A stretch of DNA of 64,000 nt, taken from positions 8,122,001 to 8,186,000 of the forward strand of contig NZ_CP176395.1 in the NCBI RefSeq assembly GCF_046244365.1, read 5' to 3'. The translations under genes were made by a program, and so were the position numbers. The notes under the pieces were generated by a model. The model saw nothing but the letters and a program-made list of their open reading frames with translations. It did not search any database and was not told the DNA's origin. Below, piece after piece: positions 8,631-17,225 of this stretch. The DNA is from Paenibacillus_V sp046244365. Lineage in GTDB: Bacteria; Bacillota; Bacilli; Paenibacillales; NBRC-103111. Position 1 is the stretch's first letter; each line of letters starts with the position of its first letter.

Positions 8631-8652
8631 ATTTATTTCCCCGATACATGCC

Positions 8653-8682
8653 AAAAAGCGGCACGCCGCAGCGTACCGCTTA
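8653..8682 (-). terminator. Terminator of the arsR-type gene
   Basis: On the minus strand AGCGGTACGC-TGCG-GCGTGCCGCT is followed by a T run. It separates the repressor gene from the ATPase promoter, so the two are transcribed separately. Confidence 0.75.
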
Positions 8683-8728
8683 CCCTTTCATCGCCTTCCA
8701 TCCTAAACGTTCCCACCGGCAACCATCT

Positions 8729-9091
8729 TTATTCATGCTTTAAATGCTGGAGCGTCTGCACGAAGATTTGTTCGATATGGCCGTCATCGAGCGAATAGTA
8801 TACCGTCTTCCCTGCTTTCCGCCGTTTGACGATACGCAAATTGCGCAAATACCGAAGCTGGTGCGATACCGCCGATTGCCCCATCTCCAGCACGACGGAC
8901 AGATCATGCACGCACAGCTCCTTTTGCAGCAGCGCATAAATGATCTTGACGCGGGTCGGGTCGCCGAGCGCCTTGAACAGTTCCGCCAAGCCGCCGGCCG
9001 TGTCGTCGGCGATCATTTTGCCTCTGACCTCGACCGCGTCCGCCGAGCCTCCGCACGAATCGTCGCATTGATCCTGCACCGTTTTATCCAA
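8729..9091 (-). CDS. ArsR/SmtB-family metal-responsive repressor (CadC-like)
   Basis: A ~120-residue winged-helix repressor. It has an N-terminal Cys pair (QCDDSC), the recognition region ELCVHDLSVVLEMGQSAVSH with the Cys of the CadC-type alpha3N metal site, and a C-terminal DDGHIEQIF matching the alpha5 Zn-binding helix. This metal-site set is that of CadC/ZiaR-type Cd/Zn/Pb sensors, which leave DNA when metal binds. The TTG at 9091 is chosen because AGAGGCGG lies a good distance upstream; a longer in-frame reading would place the promoter inside the gene. It lies just upstream of the ATPase it most likely controls, with a terminator between them. Confidence 0.88.
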   Translation of the reverse strand: MDKTVQDQCDDSCGGSADAVEVRGKMIADDTAGGLAELFKALGDPTRVKIIYALLQKELCVHDLSVVLEMGQSAVSHQLRYLRNLRIVKRRKAGKTVYYSLDDGHIEQIFVQTLQHLKHE

Positions 9092-9124
9092 GCTTACACC
9101 GCCTCTACTACAACCATTGTCCCC

Positions 9125-9154
9125 ATTATATAGAATAACGGCGAGCGCCGTCCA
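9125..9154 (-). promoter_or_regulatory. Promoter of the arsR-type gene
   Basis: Minus strand TGGACG (9149-9154), 18-base spacer, perfect TATAAT (9125-9130), about 34 bases before the TTG start. Confidence 0.55.
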
Positions 9155-9228
9155 CTCGCCTCCGCCCCGGCTACCCAATAGAAAGAAGTTCAACTACAAT
9201 ATTAGCAAGTCTTGCAGCCTCAGGCGGA

Positions 9229-9669
9229 ATGCTCGGCAGAACGTCCAGGCGCCGCTCCTATGTAGATGGCACGCTTGACGAGAACCGTTTTTTCGTGCGG
9301 AGGTGGAGGATGAAGTCACTTCTGCCAAGCCGCAATATGGCGGTAAGGCTGGCTTACTGCTGCAGTCCGATATTTTCCAGCTGGGTTACCAACATGTACC
9401 GGCAAACGGACATGTTACCCGTCCTGAAGGAAGCTTACGGCGATCCGATGTACGATGAGCCCCAGCCTTTTTACGCGGGCCAGCAGACGCGCCGGTTTTT
9501 CGTGGAGATCGCCGAGAAGACGCCCGCCGTCTTCTTCTCCGACGACTTTCGGGCGCTGCGGGGAATCGCCGGACTGGAAATATACAAGGCGGTGAAGGGG
9601 GTCATTTCGCCGGAAGCCGCATTGCAGCAGATGGAAACGAAGATGAACGAGTACCGGAAGAAAAAATAA
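9229..9669 (+). pseudogene. Remnant of an extracellular sugar-binding protein (ABC transporter)
   Basis: From about 9400 the translation (VLKEAYGDPMYDEPQPFYAG, then FFVEIAEKTPAVFFSDDF, ending PEAALQQMETKMNEYRKKK) is the C-terminal ~85 residues of a family-1 extracellular solute-binding protein, which is normally 420-450 residues. The residues before it (MLGRTSRRRSYVDG...) do not resemble the family, and no signal peptide, lipobox or N-terminal domain is found upstream. It is therefore read as a decayed gene fragment followed by its old terminator. A frameshift further upstream was not traced in detail. Confidence 0.7.
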
Positions 9670-9687
9670 CACTATATCCCGAAAAAA

Positions 9688-9733
9688 CGAAAAGACTGCC
9701 CGGCAGGCTGTTACACCTGGGGCAGTCTTTTTG
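9688..9733 (+). terminator. Terminator after the binding-protein remnant
   Basis: AAAAGACTGCCC pairs with GGGGCAGTCTTTTT around a ~16-base loop. T runs on both strands make it potentially bidirectional. Confidence 0.8.
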
Positions 9734-9764
9734 CTTGGGCCGGTTAAACGACCCAATATGAAGA

Positions 9765-9956
9765 TAATAAGGGATTTCGGAGGCGTTATGACGAAACGTG
9801 CATCGAACGAAAGAAGCTTAACGGATTTTGAGGGCGTTATTCCGGTGGTCCCAGCCCATGAACGAGGGATTTGACCCCGATAAGACCCTCAAAGTCCGCT
9901 AAGTGCTCTTTCGTCCGCCAAACCGATCTTATAACGCCTCGAAAACCCGTTATTTC
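9765..9956. repeat. Dispersed ~25-nt intergenic word, two forward and two reverse copies
   Basis: Forward copies at 9765-9789 (AAGGGATTTCGGAGGCGTTA core) and 9817-9843 (TTAACGGATTTTGAGGGCGT core). Reverse copies at 9879-9903 (TAAGACCCTCAAAGTCCGCT core) and 9928-9956 (AACGCCTCGAAAACCCGTTA core). The opposite pairs could fold on each other. Apart from this the 390-base gap 9670-10061 holds only the terminator at 9688-9733. Confidence 0.7.
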
Positions 9957-10061
9957 TGCATAATCAGACGCGAGATTCACTTTGAACCGTACATACCGCC
10001 AGCCATCTATGCCGACTGACTTGTATCGTCTAAATACAGCCAGACTAACCGAGTCTCCCGT

Positions 10062-12632
10062 CTAGTACAAAGACAAAGAGATCTTGCCGATCAGCCGGGT
10101 TCCGCCTTCGAACTTCTCATAGACGGCGAGTTTCGGACCGTTGATTAGCGCAGACAGATCGGGAATCGCATTAAGCGCCACGGACATTTTGTTCGTCTGG
10201 CCGCTTTCCAGCGCCGCCAACGTGCCCGTGCCGGTCGTCTGCGGTTTCTCCAGCGCATACTCCCATGTTTTGACGGCCGTATTGTTGTTGTCCTGCAGCA
10301 CGAGCTGAATCGAACGGTTCTTGGTTGCGCCGTTGATCCCGCTCTGCCCTTCCTGCGTGTAGTCGAAGGACAGCTCGTATGTAGCGTTGGCGTTCAACAG
10401 CAGCTTCGCGTTCTGCAGCGTAATCGCGTACGGATAGAGCGACGCCTTGCTGATTTGTCCGCCGGCCGTACCCGTTTCCGGAGAAACGGCGAACGCATAG
10501 CTTTGCGGGTTCGTGAACGTATCGGCGTCGATTTTGGAGCCGAACACCATGTTCCAGCCATCCGTGCTTACGCCGGCAGGAAGCGTCGTCCACAAAGTCG
10601 TCAGCTCTTGGCCTTCCTTGGCGAGCTTGGTTGTATCTTCCGTAGCCTTAAGCGTCCAAACGTTGCCGTTGGCATCGGCCGCATAGCCTGCATAAGGAAC
10701 GACGGAGCCGTTGCGGGTCGCTTTGTTCGTTTGCAAAATGCGGACCGCCATCATTTTTTGCGTGCCGACGTCGTAAATTTTGCTTTCCACAACCTTGCCT
10801 GTCGACAGCTGGCCGGCCTTGTTGATCATCCATTCGCCGCTTAAGCTTGCCTCCGCCGGCCCGGACAGCTTAGCGCTGAACGGAAGCTCGATCCACTCCG
10901 TCTTCGCCGCCGGAGTCGTTTTGGTATCGTTCGCGCCGAGGTAGACAGAGCCGCCGGAGGACAGCGCAGTATCGTAAGGAATTTTCGTATACACGTAAAC
11001 CGTCGTAGCCTGCCCCGGATTCAGCAGGGGCGAGCTTTGCAGATAAATCGCTTTGCCGGACGCATCGTAAGAACCGATATGCAGACCGCCGTACAAGGCG
11101 TTTGCCGCAGGCAAGGTAACCACTTTGCTGTCGTTGTTCCGCACCTCGATCTCGCTCATGACGACGTCGTCTCCCGTTTCGGTCAACAGCCGGTAGGTCG
11201 AGTTCACTTTAAAAGCAAGCCGCCCTACGGATGTGTACACACCGTCGGACGATGAGCCGGAGGAGCCGGTTCCGGATGGAACCTCGGTTACGTTGACCGG
11301 CAGCGAGGCCGTGGCCGACGCCTTCTCCCATACGACGAACTGGATGCTCGATGCGTCTACGCCTTTAGGCAGCGTACCGGTAAACGAGTAGGTCGTGCTT
11401 TCCCCGCCGGCCAAATACGCCGGATGCGATCCGGCCGCGTTGTCGGCGGCGGCTGCGGACAGAGTGCTTTGGGATATCTGGTAGCCCGCGCTTATGCTCG
11501 GCACCGGGAGTACGCCGGCCGTTTCGTTCTTCAGCGTGAAGATGCCCGTCACCTGCGTGCCTTCCGACATCGGAACGACCGTAAACCGCTCCGTCACCAT
11601 CGACAACGCGCTGCCGCCGACGCTCGGGTAAGCGATCGTGTCGCCCGCCTTCGTTTGCTTCATGGAGCCGGACAAATTCATCGTCCCGAGCACTTCCGCA
11701 TCCGTATCGGCGGATGCCGCCGTCGAGGCAGACGAGGATCCGCCGGCAGCGCCCGTTCCGCTGCTGCCGGTCTGGGAAGAACCGTTCCCACCGGTGCCCG
11801 AGGCCGCTGTGCCGGCCTTCTTGATCAGCTCCAGCAAAAGCGGCTCGTTCGCCGTTCCGTCCCCGAGCGGGAGCTGCAGCACGAGCATGCTGCGCTGGTG
11901 CGGCAGCAGCGTTTTGTCCGCGCCCGTCACCGACGACAAAGCATACGTCAGCCCCTCCGTATCCTTCATGTCGAACGACAGCTCGCTCGGCAGCTTGAGG
12001 CTGCTGGAGCTGAGATTTTCCGCGATCACGTTCGCGTACAAATACCAGCTCCCGTTAACAAACGCCTTATACCCGTTCGCCAGCTCGAAGGAAACGATCG
12101 CGTCGTCAGGCTGCGATGCGTTCACATCCTGCAAATTTACGACGATCTGCCCTTTTTGCGACTGATCGACCGGGACGGCCGCCACAGACAGCATGCCTAG
12201 ATCGCGCATGTAGGAAGCTTGGCTGGAATCCCATGCGAAAATGTCGACCTTCAGCTGATCCGGCGCGATGTTCTTCGGTATGGAAGCGATATATTTGTAT
12301 TTGGAGGAGCTTCCCGCCGAAACGCGCGCTTGCGACCGCTCGGTCAGCTGCGCGGAGTAGCTGTTTCCGTTCGTATCGACGAGACGCACGCCGTAGCCGT
12401 TATAATCGAACGTCGACTGCGAGCCGTTGACCAGCTCGATGCCGAACCGTACGGTTTGATCGTCGGCGCCCGGCGACAACGCCACGTTGTCCAGCGTAAA
12501 ATAAATGTCGCTCGACACGAACACGCCTTCCTTCCCGGCAAATACCGCCGGCGTGGCAAGCGGAGCCGCGGTGGAAGCGAGCAGCGTCATGGCAACGGAT
12601 AGTCGAATGAATAAAGTTCGTCTTTTTACCAC
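10062..12632 (-). CDS. Large secreted protein of repeated beta-sandwich-like domains
   Basis: 856 residues with an N-terminal signal peptide (basic MVKRRTLFIRL, hydrophobic core, cleavage near TPAVFAG). The GTG start at 12632 has AGGAGG eight bases upstream. The mature part reads as roughly six ~100-residue beta-rich units, each with alternating hydrophobic strands and phrases such as VRFGIELVNGSQSTFDYNGY, FTLKNETAGVLPVP and EIEVRNNDSKVVTLPAANAL. These resemble DUF4352/Ig-like extracellular domains. A Gly/Ser-rich linker lies near residues 290-315. It is the last gene after the MacAB-like pump, 172 bases downstream, so it may be a client or partner of that pump. No enzyme motif is seen; function unknown. 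Confidence 0.75.
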   Translation of the reverse strand: MVKRRTLFIRLSVAMTLLASTAAPLATPAVFAGKEGVFVSSDIYFTLDNVALSPGADDQTVRFGIELVNGSQSTFDYNGYGVRLVDTNGNSYSAQLTERSQARVSAGSSSKYKYIASIPKNIAPDQLKVDIFAWDSSQASYMRDLGMLSVAAVPVDQSQKGQIVVNLQDVNASQPDDAIVSFELANGYKAFVNGSWYLYANVIAENLSSSSLKLPSELSFDMKDTEGLTYALSSVTGADKTLLPHQRSMLVLQLPLGDGTANEPLLLELIKKAGTAASGTGGNGSSQTGSSGTGAAGGSSSASTAASADTDAEVLGTMNLSGSMKQTKAGDTIAYPSVGGSALSMVTERFTVVPMSEGTQVTGIFTLKNETAGVLPVPSISAGYQISQSTLSAAAADNAAGSHPAYLAGGESTTYSFTGTLPKGVDASSIQFVVWEKASATASLPVNVTEVPSGTGSSGSSSDGVYTSVGRLAFKVNSTYRLLTETGDDVVMSEIEVRNNDSKVVTLPAANALYGGLHIGSYDASGKAIYLQSSPLLNPGQATTVYVYTKIPYDTALSSGGSVYLGANDTKTTPAAKTEWIELPFSAKLSGPAEASLSGEWMINKAGQLSTGKVVESKIYDVGTQKMMAVRILQTNKATRNGSVVPYAGYAADANGNVWTLKATEDTTKLAKEGQELTTLWTTLPAGVSTDGWNMVFGSKIDADTFTNPQSYAFAVSPETGTAGGQISKASLYPYAITLQNAKLLLNANATYELSFDYTQEGQSGINGATKNRSIQLVLQDNNNTAVKTWEYALEKPQTTGTGTLAALESGQTNKMSVALNAIPDLSALINGPKLAVYEKFEGGTRLIGKISLSLY

Positions 12633-12804
12633 TGATGTATCCTCCTCAAACTTTTCGCAGGAAAAGTTACTTCGTAAGCGGCAAGCCTGCCGCTACATGA
12701 GCCCGCAAAGGGAAGGGAAGCTCCGAAACGTGTTCCTCTTCCTCCGCCTTTGCATGGAACTCCGAAACGGTTACCCAAAGAAATAGAAGCCCGGCAACCC
12801 CGTC

Positions 12805-13983
12805 TCAATCGGTGCGAAGCGCATCGATCGGACGCAGCTTGGAAGCCTTGTTCGCCGGATACAAGCCGAATATGACACCGACAAGCACCGAGAACAGGAA
12901 GGCGTATAGCCCGACATCCAACGAGATTTTGGTCGTTTGGCTCGGGTTGAAATGAGGCCAGGCGAACGCTAGCGCGATACCGCCCAGCAAGCCGATCAGC
13001 CCGCCGAGTCCGCTGATCACCGACGCTTCCACTAGAAACTGAATCAGGATATTCCTGCGCTTGGCGCCGATCGATTTGCGGATGCCGATTTCCCTCGTCC
13101 GTTCGCTGACCGTAACCATCATGATGTTCATGATCCCGATGCCGCCGACAAGCAGCGATATGCAGGCTACGCTGATCAATTGATTGGTCAAGGAGCTTGA
13201 CGCTTCCTTCCGCGCGTTCATCAGCTCATCCTGATTGACGACCCGGTAGCCGTCGCTGCTCTTGAACTTCGTCGTCAAGTACGCTTCGATCGTCGCCTGG
13301 GCTGCGGCAATATTGTCCTTGTCGGCCGCTTCGATATTGAGCGTACGAATGCTGCCAAGCTTAAAGTCGCGCTGCGCGCTGATCAAGGGCAGAAAAATCG
13401 AGTTGTCGACGGACGTTCCCGTCGAATTCGAGCCTTTGGTTTTCGTCTTGCCGACGATGGTGTACACGACGCCGTCGATATTGATTTCTTCGCCGACCGG
13501 GTTGAGCGACCCGAATAAATCCTGGGCTACGGTACTGCCGACTATCGCCACTTGGCTGCGGTTCTCCACGTCGGCCGGCGTAATGAAGCGGCCCGTTTCC
13601 ATCTCCGCCTTCATGACGTCCAAGTACCGGTCGTTCGTGCCGATGACCGTATACGTCTTCTTGGTGCGGTCGTATTTGACGTTCGCGCCCGCTTTGTTGA
13701 TCGTCGGCGCGAAAGCGGCAAACTCCGGCAGCTGCTCGATCTGCATCAGCTCGTTGTAATCGAGCTGCTGGGCGCGTCCGTTGCCGAGCAGGTTGACGAC
13801 GATCAGGTTCGTTCCGAGACTTTCATACTGCTTCTCGATCTGAGCGGACGTCCCTTGTCCGATCGCGACCAGCGTAATGACGGACGCTACCCCGATAATA
13901 ACGCCCAGCATCGTAAGAATCGTCCGCATCGGGTTGGAGATGACCGTTCGCATCGCCATGCCGAATAGCTCTAGCACGTTCAC
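12805..13983 (-). CDS. MacB-type ABC transporter permease (FtsX family)
   Basis: 392 residues. An N-terminal helix (TVISNPMRTILTMLGVIIGVASVITLVAIG) is followed by a ~200-residue extracytoplasmic MacB-PCD domain, then three C-terminal helices with the FtsX signature (SVACISLLVGGIGIMNIMMV, SERTREIGIRKSIGAK). This is the mechanotransmission-type permease that works with a periplasmic-adaptor-like HlyD protein to extrude peptides or envelope substrates. The GTG start overlaps the stop of the ATPase gene by four bases (GTGA), showing tight co-translation. It forms one operon with the ATPase and adaptor upstream. Confidence 0.92.
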   Translation of the reverse strand: MNVLELFGMAMRTVISNPMRTILTMLGVIIGVASVITLVAIGQGTSAQIEKQYESLGTNLIVVNLLGNGRAQQLDYNELMQIEQLPEFAAFAPTINKAGANVKYDRTKKTYTVIGTNDRYLDVMKAEMETGRFITPADVENRSQVAIVGSTVAQDLFGSLNPVGEEINIDGVVYTIVGKTKTKGSNSTGTSVDNSIFLPLISAQRDFKLGSIRTLNIEAADKDNIAAAQATIEAYLTTKFKSSDGYRVVNQDELMNARKEASSSLTNQLISVACISLLVGGIGIMNIMMVTVSERTREIGIRKSIGAKRRNILIQFLVEASVISGLGGLIGLLGGIALAFAWPHFNPSQTTKISLDVGLYAFLFSVLVGVIFGLYPANKASKLRPIDALRTD

Positions 13984-14714
13984 GCGATCACCACCTCTTG
14001 CCTGGACGAAGCGGGAGCGGGGGCAGGCGCCGGCGAATGGCGTTCGTCGCTGACGATATTGCCGTCACGAATCGAGATGACGCGCCGGGCATTGGCCGCA
14101 ATGTGCAGATCGTGGGTAATCAGCACGATCGTGTTGCCCGCCTCGTTCAGCTGCAGCATGAGCTCCATCACCTCGGCTCCGGTTTTCGTATCGAGCGCGC
14201 CCGTCGGCTCGTCGGCGAGAAGCAGGGAAGGCGAGCCCGCCAGCGCCCTGGCGATCGCAACGCGCTGCTGCTGGCCGCCGGAAAGCTCGCTCGGCTTATG
14301 GCCTCCGCGCCCGCCCATGCCGAGCGATTCCAGCATGGCGAGCGCTTTTTCCCGCCGCATTTTCTTCGGCATGCCGGAATAGATCAGCGGCAGCTCGACA
14401 TTCTCCACGGCGGTCAGCCGCGGCAGCAAATTAAACTGCTGAAAAATAAATCCGATCTTCTTGTTTCTGAGCTCCGCGAGCTGATCTTCCTTCATCCGCT
14501 CGGTTTCTACGCCGTCCAGCGTATACGTGCCGGTGGTCGGGACGTCCAGTAGCCCGATCATGTTCATCAGCGTCGATTTGCCGGAGCCGCTGGGGCCGAC
14601 GATGCCGACGAAATCTCCCTTGGCTACGTTCAAGGAGATGCCTTTCAGAATCGGCAGCTCTTCGCTTCCCCGGTAGTATATTTTTTTGACGTCCTGCAAG
14701 ACGATCATGTCCAT
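13980..14714 (-). CDS. MacB-type ABC transporter ATP-binding protein
   Basis: 244 residues, cytoplasmic. Walker A GPSGSGKST, Q-loop FIFQQFNLLPRL, signature LSGGQQQRVAIARALAG, Walker B LLLADEPTGALD and H-loop LITHD are all present, as in the LolD/MacB ATPase group. It is translated from ATG 14714 after AAGGAG. It overlaps the permease gene by four bases and follows the adaptor gene by 23 bases, so the three make one tripartite pump. The C-terminal ~15 residues are Pro/Ala-rich and poorly conserved in look. Confidence 0.93.
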   Translation of the reverse strand: MDMIVLQDVKKIYYRGSEELPILKGISLNVAKGDFVGIVGPSGSGKSTLMNMIGLLDVPTTGTYTLDGVETERMKEDQLAELRNKKIGFIFQQFNLLPRLTAVENVELPLIYSGMPKKMRREKALAMLESLGMGGRGGHKPSELSGGQQQRVAIARALAGSPSLLLADEPTGALDTKTGAEVMELMLQLNEAGNTIVLITHDLHIAANARRVISIRDGNIVSDERHSPAPAPAPASSRQEVVIA

Positions 14715-14737
14715 AAGGATCCTCTCCTTCCCAATCC

Positions 14738-16531
14738 TTAACGGCCGGCTCCGCCGCCACCTGCTCCACCGGTACCGCCGCCTTGGCCACCGTTTCTTGC
14801 TCCTTGGCCGCCAGCTCCCCCTGCTGCTCCGCCAACGTTGTCCCTTTGTATTTGCACGGCTCCCGTTCCGCCTCCTGCGCCTCCCGCACCGCCGAAGTTT
14901 GCGCCGCCTTGACCGCCTTGGAATCCGCCGCTGTTGATAAACTGCTGGCGCAAACGCTCCGCGTCCGTTTGGCTCAAATTCGTCGATTGCCGGACAGGAA
15001 TGACAACCTGATCGCCTTCCTTGAGTCCTTCGGTTACCTCGATCGCCGTTTTGCTGCGAATGCCCACTTTGATTTCATGCTGCTCTTCGACTGTTCCGTC
15101 GGCTTTTTTGAGCTTCACGAAACGTTTTCCTTGCGCCTGCTGCATCGCATCGAGCGGAATCGTAATAATATCCGTTTTGTTTTGGATCAAAATTTCGCCT
15201 GTCGCCGTCATCCCGACCTTAAGCGCGCTGTTCGGATCGGCGTTCTTCACGAGCACCACCGCTTGGTAATTGGTAACGCCGTTCGTCGTCGTACCGACTG
15301 TCGACACCTGTCCGACTTCGCCTTCGAGCGATCTTCCGGAGAGAGCATCCACTTTCACCGACGCCTTCATTCCCGCCTTAATGTTCGGCAAGTCGAGCTC
15401 GTCGACCTGAATCGGCAGCTGCATCGTATCCAGGCTTGCCACTGCCCCGAACTGCGTGCCGGAGGCCACCTTGGCTCCTACCGGATAGTTGTTGAGCACG
15501 TTCGCTTTCTGGTTGGCAAAGTCGGAAGAAAATACGCCGTCGAACGGTGCCGTTACCTTCAAGGCGTCCACTTTCTGCTGGTTGTCCGCAACCGTAAGCT
15601 TCTGCCGCTCGATTTGCGACTGCTTGTTCTTGATTTGGGTCGGGAGCGTATCGTTTCCGAGAACCGCAATGACATCGCCTTTGCGGACGGTGCTGCCGCT
15701 TTTGGCGTTCAGCTGCTTGATCGTACCGCCGGCCTCGGCCAAGATCGGCTCCACCTTGGCGTAATCCAGCGTGCCTTTTTCCTTCGATTCGACGCTGCGT
15801 CCGCCGATGGCGGCCGTGGCGTTCAATTTCAGCCCTGAAGTCAAAGTACCGTCGTTTGAGAGCGAGATGTCTACGTCCAGCATTTTATTGCCTTTCGTAT
15901 CCGGCCGCGGATCGCTCCCTACCGATTGTACGGTAGCGCTCTTCGTCAGCATGTAGCCGTCGATCGCCACCTCCAGGGTATCCCCCTTATGCAACTGCAC
16001 GGCATCCTCTAACAGGAAAGGAACCTTCGCGGTAAACGTCGACGAATCGGAAACCGTTCCGATTTGCGCGCCTTTCTGCACATTGGAGCCTGCCGCGATA
16101 TTGCCGGACAGCGTCAGCTTTCCGTTCGCCGTTGCAGCGATGCTCATATGATTTTGCTGGGCGAGCAAGTCGCTCAAGTCGTCCTCGTACTGCCCGAGCG
16201 TAACCTGGGATTCCTGCAGCGCCGTTTCCAGCGTCGGGTTGGAGATTTCGAACAGCAGATCCCCCTTCTTGACCGACAGGCTGCGGGTCAGCTTCATCGT
16301 TTTGATCGTGCCGTCCGCCGAAGCCGTAATATTTTGCACGTCCTTGGCTTCCAGCTGGGACGTTCCCGAAACGCTCACGCGAATCGAGCCTTTTTTGATC
16401 GTCTCCACCGTTTCCGTCTGTTTCGAAGCCGCTTTGGCGGGCTTGTATTCCAGGTACCCGTATGTAGCTGCGGCGCAAACGACCACAACCAGCGATATTG
16501 TCCACCATTTCTTACCGATCTTCCGCACCAT
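14738..16531 (-). CDS. HlyD/MacA-type membrane fusion protein with glycine-rich tail
   Basis: 597 residues. One N-terminal membrane anchor (WWTISLVVVVCAAATYGYLE), then two lipoyl/biotinyl half-motifs around a coiled hairpin (IKNKQSQIERQKLTVADNQQ), beta-barrel parts, and a C-terminal domain ending VTEGLKEGDQVVIPV. The last ~70 residues are a Gly-rich tail (GGAGGAGGGTGAVQIQ, GGGTGGAGGGGAGR) that is unusual for MacA proteins. The start at 16531 has AAGGAG seven bases upstream. In Gram-positives such adaptors sit on the outer face of the membrane and couple to the MacB permease; the next two genes encode that pump. The substrate is unknown. Confidence 0.88.
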   Translation of the reverse strand: MVRKIGKKWWTISLVVVVCAAATYGYLEYKPAKAASKQTETVETIKKGSIRVSVSGTSQLEAKDVQNITASADGTIKTMKLTRSLSVKKGDLLFEISNPTLETALQESQVTLGQYEDDLSDLLAQQNHMSIAATANGKLTLSGNIAAGSNVQKGAQIGTVSDSSTFTAKVPFLLEDAVQLHKGDTLEVAIDGYMLTKSATVQSVGSDPRPDTKGNKMLDVDISLSNDGTLTSGLKLNATAAIGGRSVESKEKGTLDYAKVEPILAEAGGTIKQLNAKSGSTVRKGDVIAVLGNDTLPTQIKNKQSQIERQKLTVADNQQKVDALKVTAPFDGVFSSDFANQKANVLNNYPVGAKVASGTQFGAVASLDTMQLPIQVDELDLPNIKAGMKASVKVDALSGRSLEGEVGQVSTVGTTTNGVTNYQAVVLVKNADPNSALKVGMTATGEILIQNKTDIITIPLDAMQQAQGKRFVKLKKADGTVEEQHEIKVGIRSKTAIEVTEGLKEGDQVVIPVRQSTNLSQTDAERLRQQFINSGGFQGGQGGANFGGAGGAGGGTGAVQIQRDNVGGAAGGAGGQGARNGGQGGGTGGAGGGGAGR

Positions 16532-16616
16532 TTGTGCTCTCCTTTCCGACTTTGCCTGAACAATGGTATGTCTCGTGCTCCGATTGCTGCGGTCTTGCTT
16601 TGCCTTCCGGCCTGCG

Positions 16617-17198
16617 TCAATCTTGCCGGCGGATCGACCTCCTTTGTTTCGTCACGGTTTTATGCGAAGCCGGGTGAATCGAGAGCCGGAGCATCGTAAC
16701 CGATAAAACCGAGACGGCCGAGAACATGTACAAAAACCGAATGTGATGCGAGCCGCTGTCGGCAACGGCGCTAAATCCGTGCACGAGCGTCATGACCCAA
16801 ATCGGATACGGAAGCAAATGTGCCGTCCGCCATGCCCGCTTTCCCATTTTCCCGCGAATATCCGTACTGAAAAGGATAACAATCATGCCGTAAGAGGCCA
16901 GCATGCCCAGCCCGGTTACGAAAGGTTCGTTCTTGGCGGCAAACGGAATCAGCGCCTCTTCCCATGAAGAGGGAGACCCGCCGGCTGCCGCCGCTGCGCC
17001 GTACAACAGCCCGATGGCCGCTCCCGCGGCGGATGCGCCCCTATGCACGCATAACAAAGACCGTTTCGCAGGTTCGTTCCATACGGGGATGCCGCACATA
17101 ATGCCGACGCAAACGGCAAAAGAAAACAGCACATAAGAAATGACGCCGAATGCCCGAATGCTATCCCAAGTAGACAGAGCTGTCATCCATTCGATCAT
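16617..17198 (-). CDS. Ferric-reductase-like transmembrane protein, paralogue with one haem histidine lost
   Basis: 193 residues, about five or six membrane helices, no soluble domain. It aligns by eye over its full length with the protein encoded at 18811-19389, for instance LIPFAAKNEPFVTGLGMLAS against LIPFAAGNRPFLSGLGTLAA, and AHLLPYPIWVMTLVHG against IHMLSYPIWIMALLHG. In the paralogue four histidines (52, 66, 128, 141) are placed as haem ligands of the FRD/MsrQ-type fold. Here the equivalents are His52, Tyr66, His127 and His140. One haem site may therefore be absent or altered. ATG 17198 has GGGAGGAG upstream. It follows apbE by 27 bases and precedes the export pump genes by 85. Confidence 0.8.
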   Translation of the reverse strand: MIEWMTALSTWDSIRAFGVISYVLFSFAVCVGIMCGIPVWNEPAKRSLLCVHRGASAAGAAIGLLYGAAAAAGGSPSSWEEALIPFAAKNEPFVTGLGMLASYGMIVILFSTDIRGKMGKRAWRTAHLLPYPIWVMTLVHGFSAVADSGSHHIRFLYMFSAVSVLSVTMLRLSIHPASHKTVTKQRRSIRRQD

Positions 17199-17225
17199 AA
17201 GGGCGTCTCCTCCCGATGCTGCGCT

